The position numbers and the translations under genes were made by a program. A stretch of 64,000 nucleotides of DNA, taken from assembly GCA_964478425.1 (NCBI GenBank), contig CAYZIB010000002.1, positions 1 to 64,000 on the forward strand, given 5' to 3'. The notes under the pieces are model-generated. The model did not search any database. It saw only the letters and a list, made by a program, of their open reading frames with translations, and had not been told where the DNA came from. The number at the start of each line of letters is the position of its first letter. Position 1 is the first letter of the stretch. The DNA comes from CAYZIB01 sp964478425 (GTDB lineage: Bacteria > Bacillota_I > Bacilli_A > Acholeplasmatales > WRBM01). Positions 42,798 to 51,467 of the stretch are shown here, one piece after another.

Positions 42798-44535
42798 AGA
42801 TACTTATATTATTAAAAGATTATTTTCCTACCTTAAAGAATATAAAGCTAAACTTATTTTATGTTTAGTATATTTAATATTTTCTGTAATAGCTGATCTT
42901 GCTATTCCATATATTATGGGAGAAGTTATAAAGATACTTCAAAAAGATGTAATAATATATAGTAATATATGTTATTTATCATTATTTGCTTGCTTGGTTT
43001 TATCGCTTGCATTATTTTCTCAATACTTTTTGGCTATAAATTTACAAAAGATTGGTCAAGGGGTAATAATGAATCTAAGAAACGAAATATATTATAAAAT
43101 TTTATCTTTAAGTCATGAACAATTTAATATGATTCAAGTTGGTAAATTTGTAACAAGAGTAACAAGCGATCCTGAAGCAATTTTAAATTTATTTACTAAT
43201 GTTTTAACTAATTTAATTAAAAATATTTTTACTTTAATTGGGGTTATAATTGTTATGGGAATATTAAATAAAACATTATTATTATATGTTTTAATAACAT
43301 TTCCATTTATCTTAGGATTTAGCATTATTTTTAGATATTATTCAAGAAAAGCCTATAGAAAAGTAAGAAATAGCATTTCTAATATGAATGCATTTTTATC
43401 TGAAAATTTAAGCGGTATGAAAATAATTCAAGTTTTTAATCAAGAAGAAAAAAAGAAAAATGAATTTAATCTTAAAAATAATGAGATGTTAAAAAATGGT
43501 TATAATGAAATATTAGTTTTTGGAATATTTAGGCCTGCAATTTATGTTTTATATTTAGTATCATTGGCTCTTGTAATTTATATTGGGTGTAAAGAAAATT
43601 TAAGTGGTAATATTTATATTGATGCTAGTATGATTTTTACTTTTACACAATATGTTGGTAGATTTTTTAATCCAATACAACAATTAGCAGAACAATTTAA
43701 TGTTATTCAATCATCTTTTGCAGCAGCAGAAAGAATTTTTGAAGTTTTAGATACTAAACCTACAATAGTTGATGAAGAAGATGCAATTATATTAGATCAT
43801 ATAAATGGAGATATTGAATTTAAAAATGTATATTTTAGTTATATTAAGGATGAATATGTTTTAAAAAATGTTTCATTTAAAGTTAATGCTAAGGAATCTA
43901 TTGCTTTTGTAGGAGCTACAGGTAGTGGTAAAACAACTATTTTAAGTTTAATAGTTCGTAATTATGATATTGATAGCGGAAGTATATTAATAGATGGTAT
44001 AGATATTAAAAAAATTAAAATTTCATGTTTAAGAAAACATTTCGGACAAATGTTGCAAGATGTATTTTTATTTAGTGGAACAATTAAATCAAATATTAGA
44101 TTAGAAGATGAAACAATAACTGATGAAAAAATAGTAGAAGCATGTAAGTATGTTCATGCTGATTCATTTATTTTAAAATTAGAAAATAAGTATGATGAAG
44201 TAGTTAAAGAAAGAGGAAATAATTTTTCTCAAGGACAAAGGCAGTTATTATCATTTGCAAGGACAGTAGCTCATAGTCCAAGTGTGATAATTCTGGATGA
44301 AGCAACAGCAAATATAGATACTGAAACAGAAAAACTTATTCAAGAAAGTTTAAGTAAAATGTTAAATATAGGAACAACATTAATTGTTGCACATAGATTA
44401 TCTACAATTCAACATTGTAATAAAATAATAGTTATGAAAAAAGGACATATTATTGAAATAGGTAATCATCAAGAACTATTAAAACAAAAAGGTCATTATT
44501 ATAATTTATATAAACTACAATATGAACAAAAATAG
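42784..44535 (+). CDS. ABC exporter half-transporter, catalytic-Glu subunit
   Basis: A 583-residue partner of the upstream gene. Six helices, then an ATPase domain with Walker A GATGSGKTT, Q-loop LQDVFLF, signature NFSQGQRQ (the normal Gly-Gly is Gln-Gly, degenerate) and Walker B VIILDEATANID with the catalytic Glu present. Thus its own Walker B pairs with the good SGGQ of the first protein (active site), while its poor signature faces the Asp-type Walker B (degenerate site), exactly as in heterodimeric exporters. The overlap of 14 nt with the first gene supports equal production. A bidirectional terminator follows. Confidence 0.9.
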   Translation: MKKYKDTYIIKRLFSYLKEYKAKLILCLVYLIFSVIADLAIPYIMGEVIKILQKDVIIYSNICYLSLFACLVLSLALFSQYFLAINLQKIGQGVIMNLRNEIYYKILSLSHEQFNMIQVGKFVTRVTSDPEAILNLFTNVLTNLIKNIFTLIGVIIVMGILNKTLLLYVLITFPFILGFSIIFRYYSRKAYRKVRNSISNMNAFLSENLSGMKIIQVFNQEEKKKNEFNLKNNEMLKNGYNEILVFGIFRPAIYVLYLVSLALVIYIGCKENLSGNIYIDASMIFTFTQYVGRFFNPIQQLAEQFNVIQSSFAAAERIFEVLDTKPTIVDEEDAIILDHINGDIEFKNVYFSYIKDEYVLKNVSFKVNAKESIAFVGATGSGKTTILSLIVRNYDIDSGSILIDGIDIKKIKISCLRKHFGQMLQDVFLFSGTIKSNIRLEDETITDEKIVEACKYVHADSFILKLENKYDEVVKERGNNFSQGQRQLLSFARTVAHSPSVIILDEATANIDTETEKLIQESLSKMLNIGTTLIVAHRLSTIQHCNKIIVMKKGHIIEIGNHQELLKQKGHYYNLYKLQYEQK

Positions 44536-44555
44536 GAAATGAGTAATCATTTCCT
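44534..44555. terminator. Bidirectional terminator between the ABC exporter and rqcH
   Basis: A perfect 9-bp stem (44534-44542 with 44547-44555), GTAA loop, T-run after it on the plus strand. It covers the 3' end of rqcH. Confidence 0.85.
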
Positions 44556-46145
44556 TTTTAAATTGTCTATTAAATTAAAATCAGGATCTATATATATAGA
44601 TTTATATTTTTGATATGTTACAAAACTGTTTGATTTACCTTTAACTTTTTTTAAATATTTTTTAAATGTATAATTTACCATAACAGAACTTGAATAGCGA
44701 TATTTAGAATAATATGCACAAATATTTGCAGCAGTTCTAATTGTTGTTTCATCTAATGTTTCATTTAGACTTTTAATTAAGATATGGCTTGAAGGACTAT
44801 TAGCAACATGCATCCATGTATCATTTGGTTTTGCTAAAGTATTTGTAATATAGTCATTTTGAATATTATTTTTCCCAACTAATATTTTTGTATTTTCATC
44901 TAAAATATAAGTTATTATATTTGGGATATTCTTTTTACTACGCTTTTTTTCTTGCTTTTTTAAATAACCATAATTTCTTAATTCATCAGTTATTTCTTCT
45001 AAATCATTTAAACTTGCTATACTTAATTGATCTTTTAATATTTTAAAATAATTTATTTCATCTATTGCTTTTTCTATTTGTTCATTTATATATATAGTTG
45101 CTGTTTTCTTTTTTTTATATTTTTTATAATATAGTTGAGCATTTTCTTTTACTGTTAAACTATTATCTAAATTAATTATTATATCTTTATTTTGGTTATA
45201 TGAAAAACAAGTTATTTTATTTAACTTTTCGTTTAATAAATTAAATTCAGTAAATAATAAATCCCCATATTCTTTATAAGTTTCACAATTTAATGCTTCG
45301 CTTAATTCTTGTTTTAATTTTATTAACTTCAACTCATTTTTTTCAATATTTCTTTTAATTAAATGATTAATATTATTTTGTTTTTGACTTGATTTTATTT
45401 TAAATTCATTTATTTCATAAAAAAAGTCTAACATTTCTGATAAGTTTAAAAATGTTTTATATGGAATATAAGAAGGAAATAAAGTAAAATAGAAAAAATA
45501 TTTTGTATCCAATTTATAGATTACAGGTTTTACATTATTTTTTAAATTATCTAAAAAAGATATATCTGTTTGAATTTCTTTTTTTGCTTCTTTTGATAAT
45601 CCTTGAATATTATTTATATCAGAAATTTGATTTTTAAAAGGATTAATTTGATTTTGAATTGGTGGAGTATATGTTTTATTTATTGTAATTATTCTATCAT
45701 TATTTTCAATATTAAATATATATTTATAAGCCTGAATAATTTTATTATTTACTGTTAAAATTAAATTATTATATCTACCCATTAATTCAATAATTAATTC
45801 TTTATTTACGATATCTTTTAATTCATTAATTGTTGAAATTTCAAATTTTAAGATTCTATCATTATCTATTTGAGTAACATTTTTAATAGTTGAACCTTCT
45901 AAATGTTTTCTTAAAAACATTGTAAGATTTGAGGGATTAAATGGTTTATCATATGTTTTATAAGTTAATTGTACTCTGTATTGTTCTGGATTAAGAGAAA
46001 TTAATAGTTGATAATTATTTTTTTGATTTCTAATTTGAAAAATAAAATCATATTCAGTAATTTGATATATTTTATTTATTTTCCCATTTATTAAAACATT
46101 AAGTTCATTTACCATATGGTGCATGAAAAAACCGTCAAAACTCAT
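44547..46145 (-). CDS. rqcH: Ribosome quality control protein RqcH (NFACT family)
   Basis: A 532-residue protein of the NEMF/Rqc2/RqcH family, which binds stalled 50S subunits and adds poly-alanine tails to the nascent chain. NFACT-N domain at the start with FLRKHLEGS (77-85) and the conserved Asp-Arg in NDR (D96, R97; the equivalents are 97/98 in Bacillus), then a central coiled coil (about 255-370) and the C-terminal NFACT-R domain (DTWMHVANSPSSHILIK). An ATG seven codons upstream (46166) is possible, but GGAGAT at that place is the ribosome-binding site for ATG 46145. Minus-strand single gene, divergent from gmk. Confidence 0.9.
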   Translation of the reverse strand: MSFDGFFMHHMVNELNVLINGKINKIYQITEYDFIFQIRNQKNNYQLLISLNPEQYRVQLTYKTYDKPFNPSNLTMFLRKHLEGSTIKNVTQIDNDRILKFEISTINELKDIVNKELIIELMGRYNNLILTVNNKIIQAYKYIFNIENNDRIITINKTYTPPIQNQINPFKNQISDINNIQGLSKEAKKEIQTDISFLDNLKNNVKPVIYKLDTKYFFYFTLFPSYIPYKTFLNLSEMLDFFYEINEFKIKSSQKQNNINHLIKRNIEKNELKLIKLKQELSEALNCETYKEYGDLLFTEFNLLNEKLNKITCFSYNQNKDIIINLDNSLTVKENAQLYYKKYKKKKTATIYINEQIEKAIDEINYFKILKDQLSIASLNDLEEITDELRNYGYLKKQEKKRSKKNIPNIITYILDENTKILVGKNNIQNDYITNTLAKPNDTWMHVANSPSSHILIKSLNETLDETTIRTAANICAYYSKYRYSSSVMVNYTFKKYLKKVKGKSNSFVTYQKYKSIYIDPDFNLIDNLKRK

Positions 46146-46209
46146 AAAATCATCTCCATCAATCATTTTATCATAAAAAATAAATTTTTTTAAAAAAATG
46201 ATAAAAAAC

Positions 46210-46238
46210 TTGTAATAAATTAAAAAAAAATATATAAT
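46210..46238 (+). promoter_or_regulatory. Promoter of gmk-rpoZ
   Basis: TTGTAA (46210-46215), 17-bp spacer and TATAAT (46233-46238), 28 bp before the TTG start at 46267. Confidence 0.65.
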
Positions 46239-46266
46239 ATATATTATTATAAAGGAGGCGTTCTAA

Positions 46267-46887
46267 TTGAAATTAAATGAGCGTGGACTTTTAATTGTTT
46301 TATCTGGCCCTTCTGGCGTTGGGAAAGGAACAGTTAGAAAAGCTTTATTTGAAAAAAAAGAGCAAGATTTAACCTATTCAATATCAATGACTACAAGAAG
46401 TCCAAGACCAGGGGAATGTGATGGGGTTGATTATTTTTTTGTTTCTAGAGAAGAATTTGAAGAAAGAATCAATGAAAAAAAATTTTTAGAATGGAGTGAA
46501 TTTGTTGGTAATTTATATGGCACTCCACTTGATAAAGTTGAAGAACAGTTACAAAAAGGAAAAGAAGTTGTATTAGAAATAGAAGTTAATGGGGCACTTC
46601 AAGTAAGAGAAAAATGTCCTAATGCTGTTTTTATTTTTATTGCTCCACCTTCAAGAAAAGCGTTAATCGAAAGATTAAAAAGCAGAGGTTCAGAAGATGA
46701 AGAAGTTATTAAACGTAGAATGGAAAAAGCTGAAAGAGAATTCATATTAGCACATAAATATGATTATATTGTTATAAATGATGAAGTTACAAATGCTGCT
46801 GATAGAATCCTTGCAATTATAAGAGCAGAACATGCTAAAACAGAAAGATCAATTTATAAATATAATAAAATGTTGGAGGTTGAATAA
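46267..46887 (+). CDS. gmk: Guanylate kinase
   Basis: A 206-residue enzyme that phosphorylates GMP to GDP. P-loop GPSGVGKGT (14-22), the GMP-binding block SMTTRSPRPGECDGVDYFF, EWSEFVGNLYGTP, and the lid (RLKSRGSEDEEVIKRR). The start is TTG, with AAAGGAGG at the right distance; the only nearby ATG is out of frame. The stop overlaps the rpoZ start (TAATG). The gmk-rpoZ order is common in Bacillota. Confidence 0.96.
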   Translation: MKLNERGLLIVLSGPSGVGKGTVRKALFEKKEQDLTYSISMTTRSPRPGECDGVDYFFVSREEFEERINEKKFLEWSEFVGNLYGTPLDKVEEQLQKGKEVVLEIEVNGALQVREKCPNAVFIFIAPPSRKALIERLKSRGSEDEEVIKRRMEKAEREFILAHKYDYIVINDEVTNAADRILAIIRAEHAKTERSIYKYNKMLEVE

Positions 46888-47099
46888 TGAAAAAGAATAC
46901 TGAAGGAATGAGATATCCATCAATTGACAAATTACTTACTAAAATCGATTCTAAATATAAATTAGCTTATGCTGCAAGTAAAAGAGCAAAAATTATTGAA
47001 GAAAAAAATGATTTATCTATTGAATGTCGTTGTGTTAAACCTGTAGGGCAAGCATTAGAAGAAATTTTAGAAGAAAAAATTAAAATTGAATTTAAATAA
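46887..47099 (+). CDS. rpoZ: DNA-directed RNA polymerase omega subunit
   Basis: A 70-residue omega subunit that helps assemble and stabilise RNA polymerase. Recognisable by RYPSIDKLLTKIDSKYKLAYAASKRA, which matches the conserved PSIDxLLxxxxSKYxLVxxxAKRA pattern, and by following gmk with a one-nucleotide overlap. The C-terminus (KPVGQALEEILEEKIKIEF) is normal. The 3' end of the gene forms the left arm of a terminator. Confidence 0.93.
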   Translation: MKKNTEGMRYPSIDKLLTKIDSKYKLAYAASKRAKIIEEKNDLSIECRCVKPVGQALEEILEEKIKIEFK

Positions 47100-47111
47100 A
47101 AGTTCAATTTT
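47082..47111 (+). terminator. Terminator overlapping the end of rpoZ
   Basis: A perfect 9-bp stem (47082-47090 with 47103-47111) around a 12-nt loop that contains the rpoZ stop codon, followed by T-run to 47115. uvrC starts 12 nt beyond. Confidence 0.7.
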
Positions 47112-47126
47112 TTTTATATATTATAT

Positions 47127-48875
47127 ATGTTAAAAGAAAAATTAAAGATAATTCCAGAAGAACCTGGATGTTATTTAATGAAAGATATTGATGGAAAAAT
47201 TATTTATGTTGGGAAAGCAAAAAATTTAAAAAGGAGAGTTAATAGTTATTTCATAGGAAGTCATAATAGTAAAACAACTAGTCTTGTTTCAAATATATGT
47301 GATTTTGAATTTATAATTACATCAAGTGAACTTGAATCGTTAATTTTAGAAATGAATTTAATAAAAAAACATACTCCTAAATATAATATTAAATTAATGG
47401 ATGATAAAACATATCCATATATTGCTATAACTGATGAATTAAATCCAAAACTTGTTGTTACAAGAAAAAAAACAGGTAAATACATTTATGGACCATATCC
47501 TGATACTAAAGCAGCAAGAAGTACAATTGATTTATTAAATAAATTATATCCATTAAGAAAATGTCATACTATTCCTAAAAAAGAGTGCCTATATTATCAT
47601 TTAAATCAATGTTTAGCTCCCTGTATTAATAAAAATAAAATTAATTATAATGAATATATATATAAAATCAATAAATTTTTAAAAGGTGATACAAAAGAAG
47701 TTTTAGACGATTTAGAAAATAAAATGTATGAAAAATCCAGCGAATTAAAATTTGAAGAAGCTAATGAATTTAAAAATATGATTTTAAGTATTAATAAAAC
47801 AGTTGAAAAACAAAAAATATCACAAAATGATAAAGTAGATAGGGATATTTTAGGATTTTATTATGATCAAGATGATATAAGTATTCAAATATTTTTTGTT
47901 CGAAATGGAAGTATTAATTTAACACATAAAGATGTAATATCTTATGTAAATGATCCGATTGATGCAGTATTTAATTATATAATTCAAATTTATAAAGATG
48001 ATTATATATTTAAAAGACCAAATGAATTAGTTGTTGATCATATGGATAATGATTTATTAAAAAATATTTTAAATATTAATGTTTTTACACCTAAAAAAGG
48101 AGATAAGAAAAAACTTTTAGATTTAGCATTTTTAAATGCAAAAACAAATTTAGAGCAAAAACGTGAATTAATAAGAAATAAAGAAGAAAAAAATAAAAGT
48201 CAATTAGAGTCATTAGAAGAAGTTTTAAATAAAAAAAATATTAAAAGAATTGAAGCTTTTGATAATTCTAATATATTTGGAACAAATGCAGTTAGTGGAA
48301 TGGTTGTATATAAAGATGGTAAAAAATCTTATAAAGATTATAGAAAATTTATTATAAAATCTGTTAATGGTCCAGATGATTATAAATCAATGGAAGAAGT
48401 AATCTATAGAAGATATTATAGAGTTTTAATGGAAAATTTAGAAAAACCTGATCTAATTATAATAGATGGTGGTATTGGGCAAGTTAATGCAGCAAAAAAA
48501 GTATTAGATGAACTTTATTTAGATATTTTAATTATTGGTTTAAAGAAAAATGATTTCCATAAAACAGAGACAATAGTTTTAAGTAATGGAATAGAAATCC
48601 CATTATCTAGTAAAATGCCATGTTATACTTTATTAGCTAATATTCAAGAAGAAGTACATAGATATGCTATAAGTTTTCATCGTAGTAAAAGGGATAAAAC
48701 AATTTATTCATCAATTTTTGATGATATAAAAGGAATAGGACCTAAAAGAAAAAATATGATATTAAAAAAATTTAAATCATTAGAAGAAATAAAAAATGCA
48801 AGCTATGAAGATTTTAAAGAAATTAATATATCTTTAGATTTATTTAATAAGATAAAAGAACATTTAGAATATTAA
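47127..48875 (+). CDS. uvrC: Excinuclease ABC subunit C
   Basis: A 582-residue nucleotide-excision repair nuclease that cuts on both sides of a lesion. GIY-YIG domain at the N-terminus (PGCYLMKDIDGKIIYVGKA), UVR coiled segment near 195-230 (FEEANEFKNMILSINKT), the RNase H-like 5' nuclease domain (FDNSNIFGTNAVSGMVV and LIIDGGIGQVNAAKK) and a C-terminal helix-hairpin-helix (IKGIGPKRKNMILKKF). Full length, no uvrA/uvrB nearby. The start has no Shine-Dalgarno: the 15 nt before ATG are only T and A and come straight from the rpoZ terminator tail, so translation may be leaderless or weak. Confidence 0.95.
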   Translation: MLKEKLKIIPEEPGCYLMKDIDGKIIYVGKAKNLKRRVNSYFIGSHNSKTTSLVSNICDFEFIITSSELESLILEMNLIKKHTPKYNIKLMDDKTYPYIAITDELNPKLVVTRKKTGKYIYGPYPDTKAARSTIDLLNKLYPLRKCHTIPKKECLYYHLNQCLAPCINKNKINYNEYIYKINKFLKGDTKEVLDDLENKMYEKSSELKFEEANEFKNMILSINKTVEKQKISQNDKVDRDILGFYYDQDDISIQIFFVRNGSINLTHKDVISYVNDPIDAVFNYIIQIYKDDYIFKRPNELVVDHMDNDLLKNILNINVFTPKKGDKKKLLDLAFLNAKTNLEQKRELIRNKEEKNKSQLESLEEVLNKKNIKRIEAFDNSNIFGTNAVSGMVVYKDGKKSYKDYRKFIIKSVNGPDDYKSMEEVIYRRYYRVLMENLEKPDLIIIDGGIGQVNAAKKVLDELYLDILIIGLKKNDFHKTETIVLSNGIEIPLSSKMPCYTLLANIQEEVHRYAISFHRSKRDKTIYSSIFDDIKGIGPKRKNMILKKFKSLEEIKNASYEDFKEINISLDLFNKIKEHLEY

Positions 48876-48903
48876 AGCATAAATATAAATTGAGGGGGAG
48901 ATT

Positions 48904-49104
48904 ATGAATTTACTTACTCCAAGAGAAAAAGAAATATTTGATTTATTAATAAAAAATAAGTCTACAAAAGATATTTCTTTAATGCTTAATATAAGTGAAA
49001 AAACAGTTAGAAATCATATTTCAAATGTAATTCAAAAAATAGATGTTAAAGGAAGAACTCAAGCTATTTTTAAATTGGTTAAATTAAATGAATTACAATT
49101 ATAA
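48904..49104 (+). CDS. Single-domain LuxR/GerE-type HTH protein
   Basis: A 66-residue protein that is entirely a LuxR C-terminal helix-turn-helix: LTPREKEIFDLLIKNKSTKDISLMLNIS then EKTVRNHISNVIQKIDVKGRTQAI. It has the GerE layout of Bacillus, a stand-alone DNA-binding domain that dimerises. In Bacillus, GerE controls late spore-coat genes; here target and role are unknown. Ribosome-binding site GAGGGGGAG; 28 bp after uvrC and probably cotranscribed with it. Its terminator follows directly. Confidence 0.85.
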   Translation: MNLLTPREKEIFDLLIKNKSTKDISLMLNISEKTVRNHISNVIQKIDVKGRTQAIFKLVKLNELQL

Positions 49105-49109
49105 ATAAT

Positions 49110-49140
49110 AGAAATTTTAAAACTTTGTTTTAGAATTTCT
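49110..49140 (+). terminator. Terminator after the GerE-like gene
   Basis: A 14-nt arm (49110-49123) pairs with 49127-49140 (one T-G wobble) around TTT, followed by six T. Confidence 0.75.
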
Positions 49141-49181
49141 TTTTTTAAAATCTTATTCTTGTAGATTTTTTTACTAAAATA

Positions 49182-49190
49182 TGATATAAG
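49182..49190 (+). promoter_or_regulatory. Extended -10 promoter for the exonuclease-like gene
   Basis: TGATATAAG (49182-49190), 17 bp before ATG 49208, no clear -35. Confidence 0.45.
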
Positions 49191-49207
49191 ATAGTGAGGT
49201 GTTTTTT

Positions 49208-50071
49208 ATGCGCTATGTTGGCATAATTCATAATTCATATTTAAAATATGATAGATATATTAGTGTAAAAATAAAAAATAAAGTTGTATATTTATATTTA
49301 CAAAACAACTTATTAAAAAAATTTAAAAAATATTTATATAAAGGTAGATTTGTTAGTTTTGAATATGATTTAGATAACTATAAAATTATAAATAAAAGAA
49401 AATGTTATTTGATTAATTATTTTATTTATATTAGACAAACTAAAAGATATAATAACGATATATATTATGATATAGAAATAATACGAGATGGAATAAAAAA
49501 TTTAATTTCTAATTTAGATAATAAAATGTTTTTAGATTTAGAAATGAGTATGTCTGATTATGATATGCCTAATAATTTTACACCAGAGTTATTACAAGCA
49601 GGCTTTATTATTATTGACAAAAATAATAAAATTGTAGAAAAAAAGACATATCGAGTTAAGCCAACAAAATTTCCGTTATCAAGGAGAACTAAAAATTTTT
49701 TAAATTTATGGGATAAAGATCAAAGTGATTGGGTTAGTTATAAAACATTTTATAGTGAATTTAAAAAAATTATTTTAAAATATAATCCATCTATTCTTGT
49801 ATGGGGTAAAAACGATTCGTTATTTTTAAAACAATCATATGAGTTAAATAAGGTCGAATCATTAGAAAAATATTGTAATTTTATAAATTTATTACAATTA
49901 GTAAAAAATTATTTTAATTTAAAAAATGAAATTGGTTTATTTAAAGCATTAAATTTTTTTACAAATCAATCTATTGCAAAACAAATGCATGATGCATTAG
50001 AAGATGCAATTGTAACATATAAAGTATTTGAAGGATTTAAAGATGTAATATTTTCTAATAAGATAAATTAA
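49208..50071 (+). CDS. DEDDh 3'-5' exonuclease-domain protein
   Basis: A 287-residue protein. Residues about 105-275 form a DnaQ/RNase T-type exonuclease domain: FLDLEMS (D110, E112), a middle Asp probably in VWGKNDSLFLK, and HDALEDA (H261, D266), so all acidic and His ligands of DEDDh enzymes are present. The first 90 residues are a basic, strand-rich domain of unknown type. It recalls KapD-like exonucleases of Bacillota; the substrate could be RNA or DNA. The frame opens at GTG 49199, but GAGGTG there is the ribosome-binding site for ATG 49208. Converges on the gene at 50084. Confidence 0.78.
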   Translation: MRYVGIIHNSYLKYDRYISVKIKNKVVYLYLQNNLLKKFKKYLYKGRFVSFEYDLDNYKIINKRKCYLINYFIYIRQTKRYNNDIYYDIEIIRDGIKNLISNLDNKMFLDLEMSMSDYDMPNNFTPELLQAGFIIIDKNNKIVEKKTYRVKPTKFPLSRRTKNFLNLWDKDQSDWVSYKTFYSEFKKIILKYNPSILVWGKNDSLFLKQSYELNKVESLEKYCNFINLLQLVKNYFNLKNEIGLFKALNFFTNQSIAKQMHDALEDAIVTYKVFEGFKDVIFSNKIN

Positions 50072-50083
50072 AAAAAATTCAAT

Positions 50084-51349
50084 TTAATTATTGAATTTTT
50101 TTTTAAAAATATTAGTTAATGCATTCATAATACTTAATTTACCATATTCATAAGTAAGTCCACCTTGCATATATAATATATAAGGTTCAATAACAGGAGC
50201 ATCAGCACTTAATTCAATTGTGCTTCCTTCTGTAAAACATCCAGCAGCCATTATAATATCACATGGGTAACCAGGCATTGGTGAAGGCATAATATATGCG
50301 CTTGAATCAACAGGAGAAGAAGCTTGAATACTTCTTGCAAAGGATAAGAGATTTTCTTTAGTTTTTAGTTCAATTATTTGGATTATATCTGTTCTATATT
50401 CATTATATTTTGGAGATATATTTGTAAAACCCATTTTTTCAAGCATATATGAAGCAAATATTTGAGTTTTTAATGCGTTTTTCACGGCGTTTGGTGCCAT
50501 AAATATTCCTTTGAAAAAATTTATGTTTTGATTAAAATTTGCTCCTAATTCTTTTCCTATTCCAGGAGAAGTTAATCTTTCAGAAATCATTTCGATATAT
50601 TCGGTTTTACCTGCAATATAACCACCAGTACTTGCAATTCCACCACCAAGATTTTTCATTAAAGAACCAACCACAACATCTGCCCCAACATTTCCTGGCT
50701 CTTTAGATTCGACTAATTCACCATAACAATTATCTACAAGGATAATTACATTTTTATCTATTTTTCTTATTTCAAAAATAACTTCTTCAATTTGTTTTAT
50801 TGTTAAAGATTTTCTTTTTGAGTAACCTCTTGAGCGTTGGATTGCGATTAACTTAATTTGTTCGGTTTTTAATTTATTTTTAATTTTTTCTATATCAAAT
50901 CCTGTTTCTAATAAATCTATTTGATCATATTTTACACCATTTGCGACTAATGATTGGGTTGAAGAACCAATAATACCAATCATTTTTAATAATGAATCGT
51001 AAGGTTTACCAGAGATAGAAAGCATTTTATCTCCATGTTTTAATAATGCAGAAAATGCTAAATATAAGGCATTTGTTCCACTCATTATTTGACTTCTTAC
51101 AAGAGCATCTTCAGTTCCTAAAACTTTAGCAAATATTTTTTCTAGTTTTTCTCTTCCTGAATCATAATTACCATAACCATTTCTATCTGTAAAATCAGCA
51201 TATTCTACTTTATTTTCGATAAATGCAGATAGTATTTTATTAGAATTTATTAATGCAATATCATCAATTTTATTAAAAATTTCTTTTAATTCAGTTTCTG
51301 CTTGATTACTTAAGTTTAATACTTTTTCATCTATATTATTTAAAATCAT
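50084..51349 (-). CDS. Methionine gamma-lyase family PLP enzyme (aluminium-resistance-type)
   Basis: A 421-residue fold-type I PLP enzyme of the Bacillota YnbB/aluminium resistance family, annotated as methionine gamma-lyase-like. Motifs: DRNGYGNYDSGREKLEKIFA, RSQIMSGTNALYLAFSALL, ILVDNCYGELVE (PLP Asp) and the Schiff-base lysine in VGSLMKNLGGGIAS (about residue 231). Likely cleaves C-S or related bonds in sulfur amino acids; the true substrate is not established. Single minus-strand gene with GGTGAT as ribosome-binding site. Its 3' end shares an A/T hairpin region (50072-50103) with the exonuclease gene. Confidence 0.88.
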   Translation of the reverse strand: MILNNIDEKVLNLSNQAETELKEIFNKIDDIALINSNKILSAFIENKVEYADFTDRNGYGNYDSGREKLEKIFAKVLGTEDALVRSQIMSGTNALYLAFSALLKHGDKMLSISGKPYDSLLKMIGIIGSSTQSLVANGVKYDQIDLLETGFDIEKIKNKLKTEQIKLIAIQRSRGYSKRKSLTIKQIEEVIFEIRKIDKNVIILVDNCYGELVESKEPGNVGADVVVGSLMKNLGGGIASTGGYIAGKTEYIEMISERLTSPGIGKELGANFNQNINFFKGIFMAPNAVKNALKTQIFASYMLEKMGFTNISPKYNEYRTDIIQIIELKTKENLLSFARSIQASSPVDSSAYIMPSPMPGYPCDIIMAAGCFTEGSTIELSADAPVIEPYILYMQGGLTYEYGKLSIMNALTNIFKKKFNN

Positions 51350-51364
51350 ATTATCACCAGTTAT

Positions 51365-51373
51365 ATTTTAACA
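51365..51373 (-). promoter_or_regulatory. Extended -10 promoter for the methionine gamma-lyase-like gene
   Basis: On the minus strand TGTTAAAAT (51373 to 51365), 16 nt before the start codon at 51349. No convincing -35. Confidence 0.5.
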
Positions 51374-51467
51374 TAGTTTTTAATTAATTAATATAAAAAG
51401 TTATTAAAAAAACTTGATTTGAATATTAAAATGAGATAAGATAAAAATATCTTTTTGGAGGTTAATT

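Noticed and set aside
46146..46209. Inverted repeat (TTTATCAT / ATGATAAA) upstream of rqcH as an operator
   Set aside because: The arms are A/T-rich, far apart and coincide with a likely -10 (TGATAAAAT) for rqcH; no independent support.
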